A stretch of 64,000 nt of DNA from Kalmusia sp. IMI 367209 (GCA_027946365.1 JAPEUQ010000015.1:124001-188000); one strand, 5' to 3'; positions 10,801 through 22,849 are shown, counted from the first letter of the stretch. The notes: generated from the sequence alone by a model not told the origin. Translations and numbers: made by a program.

Positions 10801-12463
10801 TTTGAGTCGGGTGTCGACGTCATCATTGGTTCTTTCAATGAAATTGAGTTGGAAGAGTCGTGGAAATGTCTCGCACCGTATGGGCGTATTGTTGACATTG
10901 GACGTGGCCAAACTAAACAATATCCGACAGTTCCAATACACGCCCTTGGGGCAAATACCTCATATCACAGGCTTAAACAGTCAACCTTTAGGCAATACAA
11001 GCCCCATGAGTATCATGATTGCATCGCACAGATGATCCAAAAGCTCAACGATGGATCCTTACGGCCACTTGTGACACAGCATGTCCATCATGTCACTGAG
11101 ATTGAAGACGTGTTTCAATCAACGCAAGCTGGATCATCAGCTAAAAAGCATGTTTTTCGACTTTCTGGAGATTCAGAGGTCTCGGTAAGATTATTGCTGA
11201 GTACGTTTTTCTAATCTGCTGATCGAACGGAGCAGACTGTATTACGAAGACCGCCGAGCTTTGGCCTCCGACAAGACGCCACATACGTGATAGCAGGCGG
11301 TTTAGGAGGTATTGGTCGCTTCACTGCGCGTTGGTTAGTTGAACGAGGTGCACGTAACCTTATTCTACTTTCCCGATTTGGGCCACGAAATGAGGCGTCG
11401 GAGAAGCTTCTAGAAGAACTGTGCTCTCAAGGTGTTCGAGTGGAGACGCCAGCTTGCGACATCAATGATTACAATGCGCTCGAAAGTGTAATAAAGCGCC
11501 TCTTAGAAAGCATGCCACCTATAAGAGGCGCACTTCAGATGTGTGTCATCCAAAGAGTAAGTCAAAATCGATCCCCTTCATATTAGCTCTAGCTGATTGA
11601 TGTCTCAGGACGGCTTGTTCTTGGACATGGAGTACGAAAGTTGGCAGATTGCTGTCAATTGCAAGACAGTTGGCTCCTGGAATTTGCATTCACTATTGCC
11701 ACTTGGCATGGACTTCTTCGTCTTTCTCTCGTCCGGCTCTGGACTCGTTGGAGTTCGTGGACAGACTAATTATGATGCCGGTAATACTTACGAAGATGCT
11801 TTGGCAAGATACAGAGTATCGCAAGGCGAGAAGGCCGTGTCTCTTGATCTTGGGGCAATGGTGGATGACGGAATTCTCGCAGAGAACCCTGCTTTATTGA
11901 AGAGGGTTCTTGGCTATGGAACGCTCGAAGCTATCACTAGACATCGATTCCAAGCGATATTGGACTACTATTGCAATCCTAGTCTGCCATTGCTTTCACC
12001 GGACCGGTCCCAGATGGTCATCGGCTTGGGAAGTGGCCGAGGAGACTCGCTCGAAAGCATCGATTACAGCCGTCAACCCATGTTGCAACGACTTGCGATT
12101 GCAAATTCCGAGCGCGGTCATGTCCCGGATGCTGATACCATCAAACTCAGGTCCATCTCGATTTCAATTTCGTTTGAACATGCTACCGACATCGTCGCTC
12201 AAGCGATCATAGACAAGCTATCAAAATCCCTTCCAGAAATGAGGGAGCATGGATCTGAGGACCGACATAGGCAACTCCAATTGATGGGTGTTGATTCACT
12301 GCTGGCGGTAGAGTTGCGCAATTGGATTGTCAAGGAGTATGCAGCTGAGGTTGCTATTTTCGAGACCCAGGGTACGTCAACACTAGACAGCCTTAGTCGC
12401 CTGGTAGCTCGAAGAAGTAATCTCAGCCATCCTAAGTGGACCATAGCTAGTAATGAGGGTTAA
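4832..12463 (+). pseudogene. highly reducing polyketide synthase (PKS1) with nonsense codon and frameshift
   Basis: Seven exons (4832-5047, 5104-5248, 5300-5568, 5637-6230, 6285-11184, 11236-11556, 11609-12463) would encode about 2,430 aa. Domains in order: KS (cysteine in DSACSSS, EAHGTGT, NIGHLEG); AT (FTGQGAQ, then GHSSGE around residue 663); DH (catalytic His in EEHSINN, Asp in HPTTLDG); a short degenerate MT (about 1330-1460); ER (about 1700-2030); KR (GGLGGIG, Tyr in NYDAGN); ACP (Ser in GVDSL). No release domain is present. Two lesions interrupt it. TAA at 5859-5861 (codon 285) replaces the glutamine of the conserved N-Q-D-G motif. A T6 run at 9780-9785 shifts the frame by +1 near codon 1573. 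Translation would stop after 284 residues. The MT has lost its SAM-binding glycines, and the ER GGVG nucleotide motif reads ATNTG. Either it is a recent pseudogene or the assembly has errors; the coding frame is otherwise conserved. Confidence 0.88.
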
Positions 12464-13016
12464 GGTCTAGAGGTTAGTCGCCTCTATCACACTACTTTTG
12501 AAGAACAATCAGCCGTGATATAGATTGGATTATATTTTTAAGGTTATAAAATAAAAGGTATTACATTATATTAGAACAAGTAAAGAGGTAGAGAGCTGAA
12601 ACGTATAACAAATAACTAAATTCAGAAATAGTACATTATATAAGTAGATTTACGATATAAGGTGGCCAGGGTACGATGGATCAGGCACGGAAGAACTGTG
12701 AACGCCGACACTAGCCTGTTTCGCAGCGTAAACGCTTGCAGTGGAGATTTCCACCAAGTCGACCCGATGTATATCTAGCGTTCTCGTCGCGATCAGCGTT
12801 CACTGCACTCAAGAGGCTCTCAGCAATAGCTTTGGGTTATGATGTTTATTCGTGGATGATGTTATGTAGCGCTAACAACCGACGCGAACCGACAAAATAG
12901 CATTTGGCATCTCACACCCAAAAATTGAGGAGGGGCTAAACTACCATGAGGATTTACATAAACTCCAAAGCTGCAGAGCCTCTATAGTCATCTGATTTCA
13001 TCCTCTCTTTTCCCTC
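12464..13016. other. intergenic region, AT-rich segment
   Basis: This lies downstream of PKS1 and downstream of the minus-strand secreted-protein gene, so both genes end here. The part at about 12520-12660 is markedly AT-rich and may hold the 3' ends of both transcripts. No coding region or repeat was recognised. Confidence 0.4.
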
Positions 13017-13475
13017 TCAATCGCAAAATTCACCTTCGCAAGCACATCCATTGTCTTTCGCCCACTGCTGTTTTGCATTTCTCAAGCATTCCTTGTAACT
13101 GTCGAATCCAGCTCCTCGAACATAGCTTCCATCTACGGTGGTGTGATCGCCATCGGTCCAGCACTGGCGATTGCTCATGGCCAAGCAGGTGAAGTATGGA
13201 ACGTTACAGACGTCAGACGAAGGGAGCTTCTCGGCCGTGAATTTGGTGCGGTAGCGAGCAAGGCCATCTTCGACCCACTCACCGCCCCACTCAGAACGAA
13301 TCACGCAGCCTTCGACAACGCGCTTCTCTACATTATTCGTCAGATGATTTTAAAAATAATCGAGATCATGGTGCATACCGATATTCTTAGTCGGCTCAGT
13401 CGTGAGGTCTGCCGGAGCGGCGGCTGCAAGAAGGGGAAGAGCGAAGAGGACGAAGTTAGCAGAAAACTGCATCAT
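13017..13475 (-). CDS. small secreted cysteine-rich protein with pro-peptide
   Basis: Two exons, 13475-13379 and 13327-13017, joined across a 51-nt GTATGC..TAG intron, give 408 nt and 135 aa. The N-terminus is a clear signal peptide: MMQFSAN, a hydrophobic FVLFALPLLAAAA core and an AAAPA cleavage region. A short pro-segment follows and ends in an EKR dibasic site typical of Kex2 cleavage. The predicted mature part is about 100 residues with eight cysteines, enough for four disulfides, and ends CACEGEFCD. No family was recognised. The size, secretion signal, Kex2 site and cysteine content are those of fungal effector-like proteins, but defence, antimicrobial or wall functions are equally possible. 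The spliced frame is intact. It lies 3' to 3' with PKS1. Confidence 0.8.
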
Positions 13476-16085
13476 CGCTACAAGATAGGGGTTCTTAATG
13501 AAGTTTTGTAATGTTTCAAAGATCGTGTGACGGATTGAATAGAGCTAGAGTATTGGCTATCAAAGCGCAGAATGAAGGCTGGGAGAGAGTGTAGATCGAG
13601 AAAATGAAGTGAATGTGTAAAATGAATGTAATCTTGTGTTGCGATGGTTGTCTTCTCGCGCATCTAGCATACCTTATGTACCCATCTAGTCCTCCGAATT
13701 CATGACCTTTACAGGCATCGCGAAAGTCACGAACTCGAACACCGACGCTACGGAGTGTATACGAAACATTTTCGCGACCTAAACCACTAATTCCTTGCTA
13801 ATCATACTAATCGTCGTGAGTACAACAACTAATGCTAAGTCCCATCGGACGCGCGTAACCTCTTTGTCATAAGGGTGCATCGTTATAGTGGAGCCATACT
13901 CCTACGGAGCAGGATGCTCGAGCCGTAAACACCCTCCAAGCTATCTAGCGTGGGGCTGCAAATGTCCGATATCATTCTCTCGAAAGCCTCTAGCCCCTTT
14001 ACGGACTTTGGCATCCGATATAATGCTGTTGAAGGAGTCCGAGGCGTTGAAAAATTACTCTTTTAGGCTTAACGTGAATTAAGCGTCAGTGCTAGAGCCC
14101 CCGTCAGACCCACATTTCTATCAATATTCTCCGAACGTCGTCGTTTCATCCCATCACACTAACCTCGCCCCCAAAACATCAGCCTCATCCACCACTGCGA
14201 CGCCTAGCGAATCTCAATTACTAGTCGATAGGGTAAAGTTTTTGACCTGTCCACCACAGGTATGGTGTTGCGACTACTTGGCTTCTACCGATATTGAACA
14301 GCTTTTTTCCTCTTTCATTTCATATTAGATCACGTCACCTGCGAAATACATAACCAAATTATGCCTGATACTTGACGGTGTCCACACTTGATACATGCCC
14401 CAGAATATAGCCGCAATTAGATTCTGCCATTTCTTCAAGTAAGTATTCATCATTCTGCATTTATATTGATCCGATGCTATCTTTATTCAGGAATCGAGGC
14501 ACATGCCTGAACAGACCGATCACAAGCACGCACGCCCAATTTATCGAGTCATTAATATCATGCTCGTGCCAATGTGAGGCGCTCGAAGGGAGTATTCAGA
14601 TAGAATTTGAATCTGGAAAGGTACACTAATGAATCATCCATAGGGTGAACCAAAAAGTCCATCACCTATAATCGTTAAAAAGCCTTCAGGTCGACTACTA
14701 AAAGAGACGCTGCACGCGGCTTAGCTTCTGATACCGAATGACGACCTGCTACCCAAGTGAGTTTTGGCGCTGCTAAAGAGCATCTGGGCAGCCTTGCCAA
14801 TGGAGACCAAGATCGCCTCTTCATACCTATATTGTTGAAGGATATACTCCCACTTTTGAGGACATTTCATGTTTCACCCCTAACATGATGGCCTGTAACT
14901 GTATTGGTTGTAAGCGTTAACTTCGAAGAATCATCTGACTATTACTTTGATTAGCTATACCACGCAATGTTTTGAGCGTGTAAAGGCGTTTTCGAAGAGG
15001 CTTTACCCTACATACAGCAGGCGACTCAAAACTAGGTCGTGAATGACGGGACAAAAGTGTTCGTTTCCCACGACTACTCTACGTTCTCTACGTGCCAAAC
15101 ACTCATATAGACGTTGGCAACTGTTTTGAGGCAGCTGCAAATCTGCACGCGAACAGAATACCTAGATGGAGTCTGTTGGACCGCCAATGGTAGATGATTT
15201 CTGAACATCATTCTCAACACTCCCTTGAACTTCACCCGACTGCCGTTTGACCTGTCTGACAGGAGCAAATTTCATCTTAAGAAGTGGGCCTGTCATACCA
15301 TCTGATCATGGGCTTGCGTCAGTCACAGGGCTAATCTGAGATCAACGTGAAAGCCGTTTGCCGCGAAATCTCCCATGGCCTAATCATGAGCCACAGTTGC
15401 TAGTTGTATAGTTCACGACTATCTGACCGGCGTACTCAGTCCTTTGCTAGTACTTCTTCATTTTGAGTTCATCGCCTTAGTAGTACTAATATGATCTACA
15501 AGACCGTCTTACAAATCTCCTTCTGGAACCGGTATGAGGGAATAGCTACGGAGAAAGGCTTGCTACCAGCAATGTCAAAAGAAGAATGGGGGGACCGTTG
15601 GGTGCAGAGCTTGTGAGAAGATGTGGAAGCTAGTCAAAGTTTGGACTTGCATCTACTCATGGACTGATATGGCGATGACAGACTCTGAAAAGTGGAAAGT
15701 AATAGCATGTGAGCATTTCTGGTACCACACGAGCTGGAATGGCTTTGGAAAATACTGAAAACGACTCAAATACAGTTTGTGAGATCTCGTCGTTTGTGGA
15801 GACATTACTTGAGAACTTGCGCAGCAGGTTCAAAAATGTCCAGCATCCGTTTCCATTAATTAGAAGATTTGCGACTGTAGCTTCGAAAACAGGTGGAGGG
15901 CTTGTAGCATGGTATTTTTTTTGAAATCAAAACGATGGACCCGCTGTAACTAGAAGAGTGGATTTATCCTTGGCAGTAAATTGAGGGTGATTCAAATTTG
16001 AGGCTTCATTCGTTATAGATATGAGTCATTTTGGAAAATAGTTGAGATTGTATGAACAGCTTTTTTAGTGATCTTGTAACTGTTA
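13476..16085. other. 2.6-kb gene-poor region
   Basis: No convincing gene is present. Open frames are short (up to 79 codons), lack introns or homology that I can recognise, and lie in both orientations. Base composition is not extreme and no long terminal or inverted repeats were noticed. The segment immediately after 13475 should hold the secreted-protein promoter. Decayed transposon remnants cannot be excluded by eye. Confidence 0.4.
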
Positions 16086-17828
16086 TCAATCCTGTAACTC
16101 CAGCGCATCGACGATGTAGTTCGCGCTCAGCCAAGTAGCATCTCCGCTTCCATACACACCAACAGTAAGTGTGTTCGACCCGACTTTAAACGCACTCGAC
16201 GGTACACTCCAGGTATAGACGTCGCCCCATCCGCGATATGCCCCACGGGTAACGCCGCGACTGTCAATCAATACCTATGTTCATCAGTACCCTCGACATG
16301 ACGTTATTGGAGTATGCGACTAACCGGTGCGCCTGGATCTGTCCCTGTCCAGCTATTGATCTTTACCGATGGCCTTCCACCCTTGAACGAAAGTGTGGTT
16401 CCAATACGAAGCACATGTCCTTTGACTTGTTCCTGTGTCAGAGTGAACGTGACAGTCGCGGGACTCCCTTGCTTCGACCACAACGCCATCGGAAAGTCAG
16501 ATGCTTTGGATTGACCTACGGTATATGAGCCTGCCCAGTTGCTCATACGTGTGTCAGATGGATGCATTCGCTCGATCTTATCTCCATTCTTTAATTCGGA
16601 AGGCTTCCCATCGAACTCTCCAATGCGCCATATAACGGGCGTGTTAGGCTCTTTCGACGTGATGTCTTTTGTGGCAGTCTGACCAGCCGTTACCGTGACC
16701 GTCTCATTGGCCACAGTAAATTCGCCCTTATATAGTCTCATGCTATAAGACCCCGGCTTCATCAGTGGGGACGTAAATTTCCCCCCATTGGCTTTGGTCC
16801 AATATTGCGCATTAGTATTGAACCAGTGAACGACTGTTTCAAATCCGCTCGGCACACCCGTAGCAGCCCCCGTCACTGATCCGCGACCACTGGCCGCGAC
16901 ATAGCCTTGAACGTTGAGGCTACTGAAGAAACTTGTGTCGAGATTCTCGGACGGTTTGGTGCTGGGCGAGGTGAACGTCATCGCATAAGGTCCTTGTAAT
17001 CCGAAGCGCCATTTTTCCGTGCGCACGTGGCCCGAATTCATGTACCAGTAGAGCTCCTGGTCACTGGAGCCGGTCTGACTATTGATGTCACGCATGAAGG
17101 GGCCGCTTGCGGAGGTTTCATACGCAGTTCCTGGCATGATCATACATACTTGCGTCTTCTATTGAGAGTGAGCAAAATGAGTTTCATAGGTAAGATAGGC
17201 GTTGGCTTACCGATCCCGAAACACAATGTACTTTGTCATCGATGAAGCGATCAGACGTGTACATCTTGCATCTTGTCTGCCCGTCCGGACAATTGAACGT
17301 GTCCTTTCCTTCAAACGCAGTGCACCCTCGAGTGTCGCCAACATTTCCATGGACGCCAGTGGGGAGCTCCGAAGTTTTGAGTCGGGCAAGCCATCTCAGC
17401 TCTCCAGGGTCAACTTCGCCAGTTATGTATGTAGCCATGTAAATGGTAGGCTCTTTCGGTTTCGCGATGTAATAGTGTGTTACGGGTAGACCAGAAGCCT
17501 TGGCGGTAATCTTGACGTACCCATTAACAGTCTCTCCAGTGACAGTAGAAGTCCCGAGTCCGGAATTGATAGCTGATGCCTTACTAGTACCCTGGTATTC
17601 TACTCCATTGTATTTGAGGCTGGTGATGTCGCCATTTGACCTGCGCTTTTCTTAGCTGTCAAGCAAAGGATCCGTGCAAGTGTAGACATGCCTATTAATT
17701 TCGAACACCAATCCACCATCTGTATCAACCGTATATTTAGAGCTTGTTGATGTCAACCCAAAAGCTGCGCTCGCACCCTGACTGAGTGTCAGGGCCGTTA
17801 TAGCGTGCACGATAAAATGCATCATCAT
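16086..17828 (-). CDS. secreted rhamnogalacturonan lyase, polysaccharide lyase family 4
   Basis: Four exons (17828-17692, 17640-17211, 17158-16325, 16274-16086) give 1,590 nt and 529 aa, close to Aspergillus rhamnogalacturonate lyase A. A signal peptide (MHFIVHAITALTLSQGASA) is followed by the catalytic beta-domain, with SNGDITSLKYNGVEYQG, and the MIMPGTAYETS / GPFMRDI segment. Then come a fibronectin-III-like domain and a C-terminal carbohydrate-binding jelly roll ending near YIVDALELQD. The family cleaves alpha-1,4 bonds of rhamnogalacturonan I in pectin by beta-elimination outside the cell. Intron 1 (17691-17641) has a GC donor, AG|GCATGT, needed for correct phase; introns 2 and 3 are GT-AG. 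An upstream in-frame ATG at 17843 is possible, but the model start places the signal peptide at the very N-terminus. The gene is intact. Confidence 0.92.
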
Positions 17829-18728
17829 GTGCTGTGTTGGCATGCTGAACCGGGCTCCACTTCTTCAAATAACCCGGACATCGGTCTGAATTATCCCAAC
17901 AGCGCGTGCGTCTCTGATTGCCTTGTTTTGTTTTGAATAACAAGATATTAGCGGTGGTTGTTTTTCCAGCTATCGGTAGCTGCACTCACTCGGTGCGTAC
18001 AATTATCCAGAGCGAACCGGGTGATCATAATGCCGAGGCCCGCCATTGATTAATTTGGAATAGGCTTTCCAAAGCAACGCGAAACAAATTTAAGAGCGTA
18101 GATCCCCTTCCGCACAAAGTAGATTCTGCGATGGAAATTACACTGTCGTCCATCGAAGCTAACTCGGCATGCGAAACCCCACTGCCCGTCATAGTCATAG
18201 TGGCTTGCGACAAATTGGCTTCGAAGTAAATTACTCACACTGAAGAGAAATATATTCAAGAGCTTCAGAAAAAGGCAGGCTGAGATAGTTTAATGAGGCT
18301 GTTCCGACCTATGCCGAGTCGTCTAAGAGTGGAATCGACTGTAATCAATTGTTACGGCGCTCGAACGCATGTACGCATTCCCCTTCGCCTCTTGAACACT
18401 CTTTAAATCCGAAATGTGCTTCTCGAAATTATACTTGGATGTTTTAACCCTTCGTTTTTCATACCCAGGCGATAAACACAAGGCTTAATATCATTTTACC
18501 CGTAGCTCATCAAAATTACACCTTCAATGTAGTGCAGCCAAAGCTTTGCTCTATGTTTAGTGATGCATCTTGATAACGTCCGCTAGCATGCGATACGTGA
18601 CAGACCACGACTGCTGATCGTTCATTGTACGTCCTATTTCAGAGGACTCGACATATCGTGAAGTGATTACAGAATCGGTCGAGGACATCGCTAGATATCA
18701 ATATTTGGGCGTTGCCTACAGCTGAACG
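17829..18728. other. intergenic region upstream of PL4 lyase
   Basis: About 900 nt between the lyase start and the end of the second rhodopsin-domain gene, both on the minus strand. Short minus-strand frames at 18025-18259 have no recognisable features. It presumably contains the lyase promoter. No repeat was noticed. Confidence 0.4.
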
Positions 18729-20131
18729 CTAGAGAGTCTCCGTTCTTTCGGTTCCCGGTCTACTGCTGTTTTCAACGTGGACTGTCACCTCTCGTTGCAG
18801 GGTCACGCCTTGCTGTTCAAAAAGGCTTGATGTGCTCGTATGCTCATCTACCTGGCTCCCCATTGAGACAAACTTCTGCCAATCTTGTTGACCCTTCGTC
18901 TTATCTTTCGAAACTTTGGTATTCGAGCTGCCATCTGACACCACTGTAGTGGTGAACTTGCCTGACCCGGTCGGTACAAGCTTCAGCGGTTCGCGCGATT
19001 TGGAAGCTTTCCCAGTACGAACCGATGGTACGAGTTCAGTTTCTCTGATCCTTGGGTCCAGCATCCCGGTCCCCCCTTCTCCCAAGAAACGCTTTATTCG
19101 AGGTAGGCTGGCGAGTATCAACGAAAGGCTTGTCACAGTCCTGTGGATGTTAGTTCGAGCTATCTTGTCACCAACAAGGCGACACCTACTGATTGAGTAT
19201 TGCCAACCAGACGCTATCCCCTAGACACCATTAGCTTTTGTGGCGAAAAAAGGCCACGCTTACTTACAGGTTGGGTCGTCACTCTGTATAGCTTTTACTG
19301 CTGCCCACGCTTGGAAACCCGCCGCAATAGGAACGCTGTACTAGATCAGTATGTACTCCATGTTGCAAAACTTAGACGTACACTACCCGTGTCCCAAAAA
19401 GAATTGCTGCAGTGTTACGTCTCTCCTTGTCCATGTTCAATGGTCGGATTACAGGTAACATCCATCCAGCCAGCACAATGTCAGTCAGCATATTCAAAAC
19501 GATAGCTGACACTTGCGGGCCGCCTCGGGCACATCTTTTCGTACGGATCTCCCATGGTTTTGGTAAGCTACATTGCAGCGAGATTGCCAGCGTGGCATAC
19601 ACGAACCAGAGAATGACCATCCCAAAGAGGAACGACTTCTCCTTCCGCGATTGGGGCGATACTCGCTCGATGAGGAGAACACACGACGTTTTTGCCAGTG
19701 CCATTACAGTTATCTCCACTAACTGGGCTGCAAAAGCGGCCTACGAATTTCCACGTTATTAGCTGAATTCTCATTCGAGTCGGAGTTCTTCTACCTTAAA
19801 GTAACGCGATGCATCCGTATCGCTTAGTTCTGTAATATGTCTCCCTAATCCAGCGCTGGCAGCGACCTGCCAACTCACAGTTGCTCCAATATACACCACC
19901 TAGAGAGAAGTCGTTAGGGAATGACAGATAGCCTCGATGATACAGACTTACAGTTCCCGCAACTGCTGTGCCATCGTCAGCACCAAAGCCGACCTTGTGC
20001 ATAGCGCCAATGATGAGGCGGGCGAGTATAACGCCTACCGTGACACATGTCCATGAGTATAGCGACACCAGCACAAAGCCTTCCCTCGCTGAGCGAGCGT
20101 TTCTTGGGCCCTCTGCGTCGTTGAGATTCAT
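18729..20131 (-). CDS. rhodopsin-domain integral membrane protein, second copy type
   Basis: A five-exon model (20131-19952, 19899-19795, 19740-19387, 19340-19268, 19213-18729) sums to 1,197 nt and 398 aa. The protein has the seven-helix layout of the fungal rhodopsin-domain family (PF20684). The G-x-G-A-D-D motif is in loop 1, a GLGRHI loop follows helix 3, and a conserved aspartate lies in the DIVLAGWMLPVI helix. The long hydrophilic C-terminal tail is rich in Lys, Ser and Thr and ends in an SSRPGTERTETL tail. It is only distantly similar to the protein at 2097-3228, so this is not a recent local duplication. The last intron has the weakest support because the phase requires a GATAG acceptor at 19215-19214. 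The gene is likely functional; its ligand is unknown. Confidence 0.78.
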
Positions 20132-21018
20132 ACTGAAGTGTCTATCAAAAAGCGGCCATACTAGTACGTAACGGCAGCTTGAGAAAGCTGACGCGTCTGA
20201 CAACGGCGCGGCGTCGCCCAAATACAATGTCGCTCATCCTTCGATCTTACAATAGTGAATGTTTTGGCTTGCTTACGGCCCATGCACCAGCTGGGAGTGT
20301 CTCATGCGTCTGTGAGAAAACAGGAAGACAAGGGCTTGAGTGCAGGGTCCCACCCCTCCCCATGAAGATTTGCAACGCCATGGTTGGCTCATTGAGAATC
20401 TCCCACGCTCGATCGTCACACATTGACCCTGATTTACGACGTATCAGGCGCTGGATGCAGGTTGGGCGTTCATTGTCTCAGACTCTGACCGCGTGGGATT
20501 AGTTTTTGGTTTTCAGACCTGCAGTGAACGAATAGGAACGTATCGTAAGATCGGCATGCCGAAATAATCACGAGGTTGGTCGGAAAAGCAAAAAAACTCA
20601 CCAATTGACGCGGGAGCGCTACGGGTTCGGGCCGTGGAATGCGAAGCCTATTCGTTGGCGCGACAACTTTATCTGCAATCAGGATCAAAATCGCGTGTTG
20701 TTCCGCGCGCACGCTCTATCATTTAACTTGGCAATGCCTCTCAGACGCATCGCTTGGGGGAGAACTATGGTTCATTGGATAGAGAAGCGCATGCGCAAGG
20801 ATCGGGGAGCGGGGAAGGATTGTGATCCTTGTATCTGTGAGTCGAGACTCCTCCAGCTGCATTTCTTCCGTCGTTTCGATGCACGTCGGCTACTCAGGTT
20901 GCACAGCTCTCGCGGTCAGCCGCCCGAGCCGTGCGGCTGTCCCGTAGGGTCGCCCTTTCATATCTTCCGGCTTGTCCACCTCGCGTCGCAAAAGCTTAAG
21001 GCCATTGATACCGACAGT
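20132..21018. promoter_or_regulatory. divergent upstream region of rhodopsin-domain protein and transporter
   Basis: About 890 nt separate the divergent starts of the minus-strand rhodopsin-domain gene and the plus-strand transporter. Open frames continue upstream of the transporter ATG in one frame but show no conserved sequence. No CGG palindrome like that at 4481 was seen. Confidence 0.35.
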
Positions 21019-22849
21019 ATGGCACAAGACATTGAGGCGGACTTCAAGACGACTACTGCCAGCCTAGACGAGCTTGAGCATGGATCTGGTCGGGTGGAGA
21101 AGGCGGCGCCTGGTGTGCCTCCTGAAAGATCGGCTGGGGGGCAGTGGCACGGCCTTGAGGTTCGTAAGATTTCCATTGCTCGACGATCAGATGTCGCAAC
21201 ACATGTCTGACATTATTACAGCGTTATATCAATCTTTCCTCTGTCGTGAACTTTGGTATTGTGGTGATTGTCTCATGGGAGGCATTTGCAGTCACGTTCC
21301 AATTTGCGCTTGCAAATGGAGGGCCAGCATCGATGATTTATGGCTCTATGCTTGCTGGCCTGGGTTGCTGTGCAATAGGGTTTTCGTTGGCTGAATTGGC
21401 TTCCATGCATGTCTCCTTTCTTTCTCCATTTATCATCTATGGTTTCTAATGAGAGTTTAGAGACCCAACTGTTGGAGCTCAGTACCGCTGGTCGGCCAAC
21501 CTTGCTCCGGCTGGAAAACGGTTCTGGGGTCTTGTCCAAGGTAATCCATAGCTTCGAGATGCTCATCCCATCTCCAGCTAACTCTATACGTAGGATGGAT
21601 TACTTGTGCAGCGTGGGCTTTCGCTTGCGCGGGTTCGCCCTCAATTCTTGCCAACATGATCACGTCTCTCGCTATCTTCAACAACGACAACTACGTCCCG
21701 GCGCGATGGCATACTAGTCTGATCATGATAGCGACTATGATTGTCCCCGTTTATTGCGAATCTGTGGTTCCGGAAGCTGATTGACGCGTTTGAGATCGTG
21801 GGCGGCATCCTCCACTTCGTACTATTCATTGTCATTCTGGTAACACTCATCGCGATGGGCCCGCGAAGCGACGCCGACTTTGTATTCAAGACGCTAGTAA
21901 CCGATGTATCTGGATGGAGTAACCCAGGTGTATCCTGGTGTCTCGGCCTAACGACAGCCACCTTCTCGGTGGTAGGAATGGACAGCGTTCTGCATATGAG
22001 TATGTCTTACCCATGATACTCTGAAATTGCTGCTAACTCTGGAACTAGGTGAGGAAGTCAAGAAAGTGCACACACGAGTGCCACGAAGCATCGTTGTTGC
22101 ATGTACAGTCAACGCAGCCATGTTCGTCGTATTCGTGCTTGTCCTGTTATTTTACATGGGGCCATTGACAGAAGAGATAACTTTGGCGCCATTACCTCTA
22201 ATATACGTTATCTATGGCGCAACAGGATCGAAGCCAGCGACAAATGCTCTCATCGCGTTGTTAGCGCTCATATTCTTCATTTCGCTCTTCAACGTCTTCG
22301 CTTCCGTGTCCCGACTTGTATGGGTATTTGCGCGCGACAATGGTCTCCCATTCTCGAAGGTTTTTGCATACGTGAGTCCTCCCCATATACATTTCATTTG
22401 CGCGTATTAATGCTCTGGGTAGGTCCACCCAGGTCTCAAACTTCCACTAAACGCACTTTTCCTCATCATCGGCATCACGGTTGCACTCTCCCTAATCTAC
22501 ATCGCCTCCGCAACCGCCTTCAACGCCTTGATCTCCCTCCCAATCGCTCGCGCTTCACATCTCCTACATGCCGCCTATTTTCTTCATGCTACTGCGCAAA
22601 CTGCGCGGTCCACCACCTCCCTACGGCCCCTTTAAGCTCGGCCGCATTGGCGTCCCGCTTAACATCTTCGCATTATGCTATCTAAGCTTTGTCATTATCT
22701 GGATTCCATTCCCACAGTTCCTGCCGGTCACCAAAGATACTATGAGTTACGCGGGGCCGATCTTTGGAGCGGTGGTGCTGGGTGCTCTGGGCCATTGGTG
22801 CATCAGGGGAAGGAAGACATTCCAGATGCCTGTCACGAGGTATGAGTAG
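21019..22849 (+). pseudogene. amino acid / choline-type APC-superfamily permease with three apparent frameshifts
   Basis: The conceptual translation matches fungal APC-superfamily permeases (GABA/choline/amino-acid transporter type) almost end to end. Recognisable parts are the NFGIVVIVSWEAFAVTFQFA first helix, a DPTVGAQYRWSA loop, GWSNPGVSWCLG, and VLHMSEEVKKVHTRVPRS. The last helices begin LPLNALFL and ALHISYMPPIFF. Introns lie at 21164-21221, 21407-21460 (GC donor GCATGT), 21541-21593, about 22000-22050, and about 22372-22420. Within exons the frame must shift by +1 at the AAA of 21125-21127, at the C4 run of 21745-21748, and at the AA of 22542-22543. Each restores family-like sequence when one base is discounted. 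No intron can explain these, since flanking residues are contiguous in the family. Either it is a decayed gene or the assembly contains insertions. Confidence 0.8.

Noticed and set aside
2097..20131. Recent duplication of the rhodopsin-domain genes at 2.1 and 18.7 kb
   Set aside because: Exon structure and protein sequences differ throughout; they share only the family layout.
22101..22685. 194-codon open frame on the plus strand
   Set aside because: It overlaps the transporter exons in another frame and has shadow-like composition.
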